Positions 11,301-21,255 of a stretch of 64,000 nucleotides of DNA are shown here, one piece after another. The notes under the pieces were generated by a model. The model had not been told where the DNA came from and made no database searches. It was given only the letters and a program-made list of their open reading frames with translations. Position 1 is the stretch's first letter; each line of letters begins with the position of its first letter. Origin of the DNA: Bugulina stolonifera (taxonomy: Eukaryota; Bryozoa; Gymnolaemata; Cheilostomatida; Bugulidae); assembly GCA_935421135.1 (NCBI GenBank), contig OW285193.1:7310496-7374495 (forward strand), read 5' to 3'. Made by a program: the position numbers and the translations under genes.

Positions 11301-14300
11301 GAAACTTTCAAAATGACTCGCATCTTCTCCCATCTGTTTCAGTGTGTTCCAGTTAACCATATTTCCTTGATCTCTACAGCCTAACCCTGTCACCTCCTCT
11401 CCAGTCATCTCTCTGTCCCAGAAGTTGATCCATGATATCTTCCCATACATTAACTGATTCACATCTAAATCTCCCACTAAAACAGATACACACTGCAGGA
11501 CCCTAAATTAAACCTCTAATTAAAAATAAGTAGTTGACAATTAAAGCAATGACACGTTTATATTATTTAGCAGTATACCAATTACATTGTACATAAAAAT
11601 AGATGCAGGTTAATAACGTAGATGTGGGCTGGTTGATCAACGTTTCCACTTACAATCGCTGTCCTGGTCATGCAGCATCACTAAAGCTCCTGGACCTCTG
11701 ACTGGTTTACTGGTTGGTAAAGATTTATTAACGTAAAGCCGCAGCTGACCAAATACCTCGACATCTGTGTACCACTGTAATAGTAAGGTTAGATACTAAA
11801 CGCTACGTACCTCTGTAACAGCAAGGTTAGATGCTACACACTGTATACCACTGTAGTAGTAAGGTTAGATACTACATACTATGTACCACTGTAGCAGCAA
11901 GGTTAGATGCTACACACTGTGAAATGTAATGTGATTTGGACAATTTTAAAAATTTTTTTACGACTGTTGTTCTATGATAAATGTATATTGCATTATATTG
12001 TGTTAATACGTGTTATACTATTTATATTGCATTGCATTGCATAGTATTGTATTATGTGGGCCTACATGTATATTACAACATGTCGTATCATATCACATTG
12101 CATCGCATTGCACTGTATAGTATAATATTACATTCAATTAAATTATATTAAATGTATATTGTATTATAATATATTTCATTGCGCTTATAGACTACATGTA
12201 TATTATTATACTGTAATGGTTTTTGGGGGTTTGTGCTGCCGTCCTAAGACGACTTCCGTGTCCAAAATGAAGAGCCTATGAGTGGTGCTAGGTCTTCTCA
12301 TTACATGAAAGATTAACAGGTACTAGTAGTCTGATAACCACCAAAGACGACCCATATGGTTCCAAGTCAATGCTTGTTTACTATACTTAGGGAGAGAAAG
12401 TGATCCGACCTAGTAGGCAGTTCGGGTTGCAAGGTTGAAGACCTTAACAACTGGAATGACCTAACTACGAAGTGAAAGTCTCTGTATATAAGTATAGATG
12501 TGTCTTTATTGAGATCCAAGCATGAACTGAGACAACAAACATAAAAACAATGTGCTTTATATAGTATAAGAACTTCCGGAGGAAGTTCCGGTAAAAAGGC
12601 TGACGTAGTGTCGTAAAAAGACGACGTAGTGTCGTCTGGAAATTGCGCAACAACATGGCGGCCAGAAGCCCGAGGGCCGACCCAAAATAGGTCGGGTTTG
12701 ACAAAAGATGCTTAGAATCATCTACATGTACATGTAGATCATATGCAAAATCAATATCAGGCAATTCTGAGAGGTCGGGCCTCTTTACATGGGTATAAAA
12801 AGGACATTATTGCCCAGTAATGCATATAAATAAGGAGTACATACAATGTAAGTAACATTCTACAACATAAACAGTTGGCACAAGTAAGTGTAATGCAAGG
12901 TAAGTGTATACAATTAGTGTCATGTAGTCGGGAGGCTAGATCAGAGTTATGCGTGACCATTACAATACTATATATAGCACATTATATCATATCATATTAT
13001 GCATATATAATATAATATAATAAAATATAATAGAATATAAAATAATATAATATAATATAACACAGTACGATACGGTAGGGCACAGCACAACACAATATAA
13101 TGTTGTTTTATTTTACATTATATTACATTACATTATATTATATTATATTATATTATATTATATTATATTATATTATATTATATTATATTATATTATATTA
13201 TATTATATTATATTATATTATATTATATTATATTATATTATATTATATTATATTATATTATATTATATTATATTATATTATATTATATTATATTATATTA
13301 TATTATATTAATATGAAGTATTGTAATGGTACGCACAGTCGCCCCCTATCACCTGACACTCATTGTTATGTGTGCTTACATGTATATATCTGCTTGCATT
13401 CTGTACTATTTAACTATATACCATTGTACATTCATGTATGGCAATTACTGAGTCTTTTGGTACTATTTATACCCATGTAAAGAGGCCCGACCTCTCAGAA
13501 TCACTTGATATTCATTTTGTATATGAATTGGATGATTATAGGCAACTTTTGTATAACCCGGCCTATTTTGAGTCGGCCGTCGGGCTTCCGGCCGCCATGT
13601 TGTTGCGCAACTTCCGGACGACCCTACGTCGTCTTTTCCCGACACTACGTCGGGCGGAAGTTTTTATACTATATAAAGGACCATGTTTTATTATTTGTTG
13701 TCTCAGTCTTTGCTTGGCTTTCAATAAAGACACATCTATACTTGATACAGAGACTTTCACTTCCTTTTGTCAGGTCATTCGCTTAGCGAACCGCCTACTA
13801 GGTCGGATCACTCTCTTTCATAGTATAGTCTCCAGGCTAGACTCGGGACCAGATGGGTCGTCTCTGGTAGTACTTTGACTACTGAGACGCTCAATCTTTC
13901 ATGTAATGAGAAGGCCTAGCACCACTCATAGGCACTTCATTTTTGGGATCGGCAGTCGTCCACGGACGACCGCACGAAAAACCAGAAACCATTACAGTAT
14001 TATATTACATTTCATTATATTATATAATATCGTCTAAGTACATAATAGCCATAGTCATACTAACTTTAAAACTGCCACCAGCACTCCATGTAAAGCAATG
14101 CTTGTTCCATCCCATAAACAGAGTTCTGTACTCAGAGTAAGATATCTGGTAGATAACATGCTCTTCATCCTGGGTGTAGAGTGACATGTCCCAACCAGAG
14201 CCAGGGTAAAGTAACCCTAGAAGTAGCTCATTGTGAGCATACCCCGAATCTAGCAGATAAGAGTCATAAAAGTAAGCCGTCACGTGGTATGCCGTACAAA

Positions 14301-15250
14301 ATGTTGAAAATAATAAAACTGCACACATTTCGTTGTAATAGTATTACTTACATACATAGCCATTTACTTACTTAGGCTAGAAACACCAAATATGTGGGGT
14401 TCTAGATGTTCAGTGATTCCAGCTGAGAGCCAGAAACAGATGGTAAACTCTGAGAGAGATGATAAACTTTCTTGGTACAGGAAACTGTCGATAGTTCTTG
14501 TCTGGTAGTAAACTGGCAATTTTAATGTTCCAGCACCTATAATTATGCCATGAAGTCTATAACTAATAGTAATGAATCAACCATTAGCATAGTCCCAAGA
14601 ACATAGCGCAATTATAGTTATATAACCAGCAAAATTTCCTTATTTGGGATGGTAATTTGGTCTCATGGAAGACCATGGTAGGAAATCACCAGCAACCTTC
14701 AATATTCACTTATTGAAGCACAGGCTAGCAGATGGAGCTAATTGAGTGGCAATGACTAGTTATGGTGGAAGATTCCACTGTCGTGACAATGGTCACAGAC
14801 AGGAGTTATAGAACCTATACTACGTTTGTGACGCAGAAGGTTCTGTAGATTGTAGTCATTAAACTGCTAGAGGAGGGGCGGGAGCTCATCACCCAGAGCT
14901 CATATCTTAATGAAAGTTGTGAATACATGTAGGTCATCAGGCACATGTGCCACCTACTGTGATGTGGCACATGTGCCACCTACTGTGATGTGGCACATGT
15001 GCCACCTACTGTGATGTGGCAGTATCTTTGTTCGTATGGAACCCTTATATAAAATAGAAAACAATTCTCAGGAGTATAAAAATAGGCTACACTGTTTAAT
15101 TCTGTACAAACAGTAGGCATGCAATAACTTAATTAAAACAATGTAGCTGTCAGCGATGGCCGAGTTGAGATTGCTTCCCTTACCTAAAGTCTGGCAGATC
15201 AAGTAACCAGTTATGAATATCCACCATGTAGCTGACCTCTGCCCAGCCAT
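8310..15250 (-). CDS. Secreted pentraxin-PAN domain protein, unit B (337 aa, complete)
   Basis: Six exons on the minus strand: 15184-15250, 14372-14536, 14065-14249, 11654-11774, 11291-11476 and 8310-8599, all with GT-AG borders and compatible phases (1014 bases with stop). Residues 1-22 form a signal peptide with core ATWWIFITGYLIC. Residues about 23-240 are a pentraxin domain: FTICFWLS, then NKHCFTWSAGG (close to the pentraxin signature), the DQD calcium triad, and ISWINFWDREM. The last 96 residues hold six cysteines in PAN/apple spacing, including CVRLCVKDKDCYSVNY. Pentraxins are secreted calcium-dependent pattern-recognition proteins; PAN domains bind protein or sugar. I chose the Met at 15250, which heads the signal peptide; a Met seven codons upstream (15271) is also in frame. 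Introns carry two solo LTRs, a pentamer satellite and a MITE. The combination is inferred to act in surface recognition. Confidence 0.85.
8735..8965. repeat. G/T-rich imperfect minisatellite
   Basis: Short variants of GGTGTGGTGGTTGGGTGG recur, giving a His-Pro-Thr-rich frame on the minus strand that is a by-product of the repeat. It lies in the last intron of unit B. Confidence 0.7.
9653..10230. mobile_element. piggyBac-like MITE, copy 1
   Basis: The element is bounded by TTAA on both sides, with terminal inverted repeats AGGAGTTATGACATGTG and, at the other end, AGGAGTTATGCCACGTG on the opposite strand. TTAA target duplication is the hallmark of piggyBac-type transposition. A related copy of similar length lies inverted at 61365-61949. 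The paralogous block near 2775 lacks it. No transposase frame is present. Confidence 0.85.
11775..11922 (-). repeat. Four-fold 3' splice-site cassette upstream of exon 4, unit B
   Basis: About every 38 bases the minus strand repeats a unit with a branch-point-like CTAAC, a short pyrimidine-leaning stretch, an acceptor such as CTACAG or TTACAG, and the exon-4 start TGGTA. Spaced at about 11774, 11811, 11849 and 11887. Confidence 0.65.
12212..12964 (-). mobile_element. Solo LTR, family 1, reversed
   Basis: Begins TGTAATGG and ends CCATTACA, with a 4-base target duplication ATAC on both sides (12208-12211 and 12965-12968). Inside, on the minus strand, are a TATAAA-like box and sequence shared with 13322-13996 such as GAGCCTATGAGTGGTGCTAG read in reverse. 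No internal coding region, so it is a solo LTR left by LTR-LTR recombination. Confidence 0.85.
13114..13312. repeat. (TATTA)n pentanucleotide satellite
   Basis: Almost pure TATTA repeats for about 190 bases in the exon 3-4 intron of unit B. The apparent LYYII protein frame is a product of the repeat. Confidence 0.95.
13322..13996 (+). mobile_element. Solo LTR, family 1
   Basis: Runs TGTAATGG to CCATTACA with the 4-base target duplication GTAT on both sides. It contains a TATA box (ACTATATAAAGG near 13670) and a poly(A) signal (CAATAAAG near 13724), the normal U3-R order of an LTR. The family is also at 12212-12964 and 18575-19790. Confidence 0.9.
14941..15018. repeat. 26-base tandem repeat, three perfect copies
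   Basis: Three identical 26-base units, each built around CACATGTGCC and CTACTGTGATGTG, lie in the first intron of unit B. Confidence 0.95.
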
Positions 15251-16779
15251 GCTTGCACACAAATGCCACACCTAAATCTGCTGACCGCGAGTACAGAACT
15301 TGACTTTATGTGTGATAGATAGCCACGCTGTCGTCTGTATTCCTAAATATTAACTTGCTTTGTTAAAGCTAATTTGTATTTTGACATTTATTTATTGTGT
15401 TTGTCCAATCTATTCTCGTTGAATCTAGATTAGGGCACACTCTATGTATAATAGAAAACAGATGCATTATATATTACACATAGACGACATCTGAAGTTAC
15501 ACTTCAAATGAATTAGTTAAGAGAGTGAAAAAACTGTAAAATAATTTATTTTATTTTGTCCACCCAGTCATGCTTACTCACCAATATTTGTTGTGTAGAT
15601 TTGTAGAAAACAATGTAGAAGGAGTCACTGCCTCTGTGTTCACTAGAGCTAAACATGTGAACTCATAAATTTTCATTCTGAAATAAAACATTGTTAACAG
15701 TTTCACAACCATATTGATTTTATCCTATGCTTCACGTGGCAGCACTCATGAGCCAATGATCACAACAAAAAGTTGTCCCTCATTTCACTACATTGCCACG
15801 GCGGTGTGACAAACATTTTCACCCTGTACCAACCAAATAATTATTTGATAAAAATATACTTTACGTCCCTGCTCAACTTGATAAACCAAAATTTTGACTT
15901 GATTTCCTCACACACCCTCTAGGTATGTGCAATGGAGATCTGACACCTTAGGTTGATATCAATATAATATTTAATTTGCGTTATGTTGTATTACAGAACC
16001 TGGATCATAATTTTCAATGCCACATAAGTATACTCATTACGAAATTCTCCTTTAACCTTTACGATGAATCAATGATGCCATTGTTTCTTATAAGAATTAT
16101 ATAGCATAGTATTTCACCACATAAATATTATTGCCTCAATATACTAGCACCTTAACTAATTCAAACAATGAAATATGTACATGTCAAAACCTAAAGCTGC
16201 ATGTACACTGCATCAAATCTGTTCAGATTTGTCCACTCTTGACAAGCTCAGGTTGCACAACTCCCTTGTCAACTGATGAACAGAAGAGAGCGAGGTAATG
16301 AATTCAGCTGAAACACCTGAAACCTTGTTTCCTTTTTCACTGGTGATCCTAAGTGTACTGACTCCACCTTTGCAAGACAAGAAGCTACAGTAAGTGGACA
16401 ACTAGCTTTTGAATTTTATTCACAAAATAAGAATTTTATCCGACTTACATTACATGTACATTACATGTAATTATATATGACTAGTACAAGAAGATACATC
16501 ATGTGACTAGGAAAAGAATGTATATCACTAGTACAGGAAAAGTGATGCTACACAAATGTACAAAATATACTCATGCATCTGTATCTCTTGGAATGTGATA
16601 AAACCAATGCTTTGGAAATCCCTGTGTCCAATAAAAAATGTCATACACAGGGCTATCTATTTACGACATTTCATTCAAGCTTTTAACGCAGAGGATTTAC
16701 CTCTCCTGTTGTACTCTATGTTACAGTACTGGCAATAAAAATGCTACAAATGCAATTACAAGCATCGTTCTGGTGTAAC
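15251..16779. other. Spacer between units B and C with a possible 5' leader
   Basis: At 15560-15680 the minus strand resembles the sequence just upstream of the unit D start codon (34259-34330) and contains AAGCATGACTGGGTGG, a second copy of the signal-exon start, after a donor-like GGTGAGTAAG. It may be a 5' leader exon or a decayed duplicate first exon. Nothing else recognisable is seen. Confidence 0.4.
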
Positions 16780-18294
16780 CTAACCAGTACACTCTCTGGA
16801 GGTGAAGTACAGATAATCAGGTGTCTCAGATAAGTCTGGTCCATAGTCTAAGTCAGTTGTGTCGTTTATTTCACAGTCTCCAGTTAATGTTTGGTAGTTG
16901 ACAGAATAACAATCCTTGTCCTTTACACACAGACGAACACATTTTGATGGTGATGAAACCGTGACAGTTGATTGGATATGATTAACCAATTGGTGTGCAG
17001 CTAACTTACAGAATACCATCTGCTCCATTCTATCTTCATTTACTTTCTTGGATGGCTCTAATTCATCATCTAATAGGAGACAAATCACACTCGGACTATC
17101 ATAACAGTTAAACAGCAATCACTGCAATTTTTTAGTTTTCTCCACTGAAAGCCTAGTTGCTCACACTGGATCCGCTGCCCTTAGTGTGAGTAACTTGAAC
17201 GTACTAGTAAAATGCACAGTGACTAAAATATTACATTAAAAATGATTCAATAAAAAATGATCTTGGTTGGTATAACAAAACCAGATATTTCTTCTAAATG
17301 TGGCATGTACATTGAAATCTGAACTTTAGACATACAGAGCAATTTTCAAACATTATTGCAGCTAAACTGTTTCATAGATCATCTGTTGTGGGTTTATGAA
17401 AGAGTACATAATTATGTAGGCAGATAAACTCTCATGGTTTGAAAAATTCCAATCGTCCTGGTTTGTTTAGAGCATGTGAGAAAACAACTCCTTATTGATT
17501 AATTTGGATTACTCCCAGTTGATTTATTCCATCGATTATAATGAAGGAAATGGGAATGGTGAGATACATGCATATAAAGTCTAGCAAATGTGCAATTGTG
17601 GCCTAACGATTAATAGATAATTCATGTAGGCCATGCGGGTTGGGCTAGATATTGTTTTTAAATACAGGCATGCAGCTTAGCAAAACAAACAGCAACCAAA
17701 CAAGTCAGTTTACAAATGGTAATGATTGAATAAACATGTATCAACATTAGCTAGCCTACCGTTACAAGGAAAGCTTTCAAAATGACTCATATTTTCTCCC
17801 ATCTGTTTCAGTGTGTCCCAGTTAACTAGATTCCCTTGATCTCTACAGCCCAACCCTGTCACCTCCTTTCCAGTCATCTCTCTGTCCCAGAGGTTGATCC
17901 ATTATATCTTCCCATACACTAGCTGATTCACATCTAAATCTCCCACTAAAACAGGTACATCTCATGTAACATCGAGTGTTCATGTATGTTTATCGAATTA
18001 ATTACAAATTCATCCACACTAGCATCTTCAAACTACACTAGGATTGTGATTTGTTGTAATTTTATTTGTGATATTATATGCTTAGTGACAATCCATCTGG
18101 TAGAGCAAATAAATTGTCAATTAGACACTTCTAAAATGTAAATGTAGTTTGATCAGTAAATGATTGGACTTACTATAACTGTCCTGTTCTTGTAACATGA
18201 GTAATGCTCCAGGACCTCCGACTGTCTTACTAGTTGGTAGAGATTTGTCAACATAGAGTCGTAGCTGACCAAATACCTCGACATCTGTGTACCA

Positions 18295-18345
18295 CTGTAA
18301 TAGTAAGGTTAATACTACACACTGTGTACCACTGCAATGGTAAGG
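18295..18345 (-). repeat. 3' splice-site cassette duplicate, unit C
   Basis: A second TGTACCACTGCAATGGTAAG follows the exon 4 border at a spacing of about 38 bases, like the cassettes in units A, B and E. Confidence 0.55.
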
Positions 18346-18574
18346 TTAGATTAGCTACTATAAATAGGCCAAGCATCGCAAGCAGTATTTATTATAAAAT
18401 AGTTCCCCAGGTGCTTGATTGCCTTGTCTGAGAGTTGAATTGGAAAAAACTGCATGTGTGATTTTATACATTTATTCATTGTTGTGAACAGCAACAATGT
18501 GCAGTATATACAGTACTTGTACATGTACATGTATCTTAAAGAAATTCCCTATTATTTACTCTATGGCATAATAT

Positions 18575-19790
18575 TGTAATGGTACGCACAGTCGTCTCCT
18601 ACACCTGACACTCATTATTATGTGTGCTTACATGTATATATCTGCTTGCATTCTACCTTGTGCAACTTCTATATCGTTGTATATACTTGTATGATTATTA
18701 CTAAGTCTTTTAGTGCCTTTTATACCCATGTACAGTGGCCCGACCTCTCAGAATTACTTGATATTCATTTTGTACATGAATTGGACCATTATAAGCAACT
18801 TTTGTATAACCCGACCCATTTTGGGTCGGCCGTCGGTGTAGCTGCCGCTGGGACCTGGGGCGATTGGTGTGACCACTGCTGTGTTGGATAGGGCTTGTGT
18901 GCCTAAGACAATGATGGAAAAAGCTTTCATCATTGTCTGAAGCAGTGGCTGTTGGGCTTGCTGCAGTGGCTGGACTAGCTGCTTGGCTTGCGTGGGGGTT
19001 ATGTGGGTTCCAGTGGGTTGATTTCTTCAGTTCAGTTCTTCAGTTCTTCATAGACACACAACCATAATATTAACATTAGTATCAAAATCAAATATAATTA
19101 TGTAGAAATATTGGAGCACTGAGGTGAGTGTCTTATATTATACTCTTTTATGTCATATTTTATTTGGTACATGTCTTGTTCAACTTGATTTTTGTAGTAT
19201 CATTATTCCTTTCTATTGTAATATGTGTATCGTTAATCCTTTGTTATTTTTAGTTTCACTCGACAAAAATAAATAGCCTAATACCTATCAATCCTAACAA
19301 GAAAACCAATTCGATGTAGAGCTCTGCTCCAAAATAATAACCCGCCTTCTAGCTGCTGTGCCAGCAGCTATAGTCGGGCTTCCGGTGGCCATGTTGTTGC
19401 ACAACTTCCGGACGACCTTATGTCGTCTTTTCCCGACACTACGTTGGGCGGAAGTCCTTATACTATATAAAGGGCATTGTTTCACTGTTCATTGTCTCAG
19501 TCTTCACTTGGCTTTCAATAAAGACACATCTATACTTGATACAGAGACTTTCACTTCCTTTTGTCAGGTCATTCGCTTAGCGAACCGCCTACTAGGTCGG
19601 ATCACTCTCTTTCAACGTATAGTCTGAAGGTCAGACTTGGGACCAGATGGGTCGTCTCTGGTAGTTATTGGGCTACTGAGACCGCTCGATCTTTCATGTA
19701 ATGAGAAGGCCTAGCACCACTCATAGGCACTTCAGTTTTGGGTCGGTAGTCGTCCAAGGACGACCGCACGAAATACCAGAAACCATTACA
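18575..19790 (+). mobile_element. Solo LTR, family 1, split by a nested insertion
   Basis: TGTAATGG to CCATTACA ends with the 4-base target duplication ATAT on both sides (18571-18574 and 19791-19794). Once the insert 18837-19372 is removed the rest follows the 13322-13996 LTR closely, including TATA box and AATAAAG. Confidence 0.9.
18837..19372. mobile_element. Nested 536-base insertion with 5-base target duplication
   Basis: The LTR word GTCGG is present once in the sister LTR but twice here, at 18832-18836 and 19373-19377, flanking 536 bases. The ends read TGTAGCTGCCGCTGG and, inverted, TATAGCTGCTGGCAC, an imperfect inverted repeat. No coding frame. The superfamily is not clear to me. Confidence 0.75.
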
Positions 19791-20159
19791 ATATACTACA
19801 ATGTGCATTGCATAGATGCTGCGAAAGTGCACAATGCTACTGCTTTTCAAAACGAAAAATGTGAATGCTGAAAAATTCAAACAGACGATGAAATATAACT
19901 TGCTAACTTACACAGCATCTGTGTTTATGTATTACAACAAGTAATTAAATTACTTGACACAAATGTAGACTGAACAAGTTTTAACGAATTTTCAATATTA
20001 CTATATGTATGTTGTCGCACGGTCTATTTTAAATCCAATACATTTTGGTACAACCTAACCATTGCAGACCTAAATAACCACTTTTAACTTTCTACATCTT
20101 TTCTAAAGAGTAAGAAAACAATCATAATATGAAGGCTTGACAGCAGAGCAAGTAAAGAG

Positions 20160-20523
20160 TGTGATGACTTTGTTATTGTTACAAGTTTGTGTCTAGTTGT
20201 GGTTCATTGTTTGTGTTGACATTATAAGCTGTGTTGATATATAAACTTGATGATGACGCTTGAGTTAATTTGGGCTGCCTATGATTGATAGGCAGCACAT
20301 AGCAGTTTCATCATGTTATACACTTTACAATCATGTTGTTGTTTGCAAACAAGTGATGACGCATCATAGACTGAATTTAGCAGCATTTTATGATTCATAT
20401 TTTGACGTAAACATATTGTAATACTTTGCTGCCTGCTATATAAGCTGGCTTTGAGAACACAATAAATCAGAAGTCAAGTGAGAATAATCAGTGTAGTAAC
20501 TGGACTGAGTACAACAGAGCACA
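20160..20523 (+). repeat. Left LTR
   Basis: 364 bases with TATA-like CTATATAAGC near 20438 and poly(A) signal AATAAAT near 20461. Same length as the right LTR. Confidence 0.95.
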
Positions 20524-20538
20524 AGCTATTTCGGCAAT

Positions 20539-21255
20539 ATGTCGGTAAAGGTGTCAGATTTGGTGAAGGTTTATGAAGATGGCTCAAGTGGAGACATTGT
20601 AGAATGGTTACAGAAACTTGAGCTAGTGGCAGAGCTACAGAAGATTACAGAGTTAAAGAGCTTCCTGCCCTTGTTTCTGTCAGGATCGGCATTTGCTGTC
20701 TACAATCAACTAGCACCAGAAGTACGAGATGACTATCAGAAATTAAAGGCAGAGATTATCCAGGCGTTTGGCAATAACAGTTTCCAGTCATATGACCTGT
20801 TAGTCAGACGCAGTTACAGGCGAGGTGAGACAGTAGATGTTTACTTGGCAGAGCTTAGAAGGTTGGTGGTGCAGATAGGACAAGGTGATCCGGAGCCACT
20901 ACTGAGATGTGCTTTCGTGGCTGGCCTGCCTGCAGACACAGCCATACAGCTTAAGTCATTGGCGCCAGTGGAAAAGATGTCATTAAGTGACTTGGTTAGT
21001 AGAGCACGAATGATGCTCTCAGCAACAGAGGATATGTCATGTGCTGTCGGAACAAGCAGGCAAGGGCAGTGTTTCAAGTGTTTTGAGTTCGGACACCATG
21101 CCAGACAGTGCAATAAAGGAAAATCAAGTGCTAAGCGGCAGATAGTTTGCTTCAAGTGCAGGCAACCTGGACATATTGCAAAGTGGTGCAAGAGTCAGGA
21201 AAACGAGAAAGGGAGCTCATCAGTGCCGGATGCGCTCCCCATCAACAAACAATAA
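20539..21255 (+). CDS. gag: Retrotransposon Gag polyprotein (238 aa)
   Basis: The frame starts 15 bases after the left LTR. The N-terminal part (residues about 1-165) has the helical composition of a retrotransposon capsid, including EWLQKLELVAELQ. Two CCHC zinc knuckles follow, CFKCFEFGHHARQC at residue 178 and CFKCRQPGHIAKWC at residue 204, which in this family bind the RNA genome. It ends within an approximately 108-base overlap with pol, which is in the -1 frame. The frame is intact, with no stops or frameshifts. Confidence 0.92.
   Translation: MSVKVSDLVKVYEDGSSGDIVEWLQKLELVAELQKITELKSFLPLFLSGSAFAVYNQLAPEVRDDYQKLKAEIIQAFGNNSFQSYDLLVRRSYRRGETVDVYLAELRRLVVQIGQGDPEPLLRCAFVAGLPADTAIQLKSLAPVEKMSLSDLVSRARMMLSATEDMSCAVGTSRQGQCFKCFEFGHHARQCNKGKSSAKRQIVCFKCRQPGHIAKWCKSQENEKGSSSVPDALPINKQ

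Noticed and set aside
13100..13480. 126-codon LYYII frame
   Set aside because: Pure (TATTA)n satellite translation.
13438..13878. 146-codon and overlapping frames at 13438-13878 and 19358-19627
   Set aside because: They lie inside solo LTRs that have defined ends and target duplications.
21147..21255. A defined -1 slippery heptamer for gag-pol
   Set aside because: No clear X-XXY-YYZ heptamer in the gag frame of the overlap. Only the frame relationship is reported.
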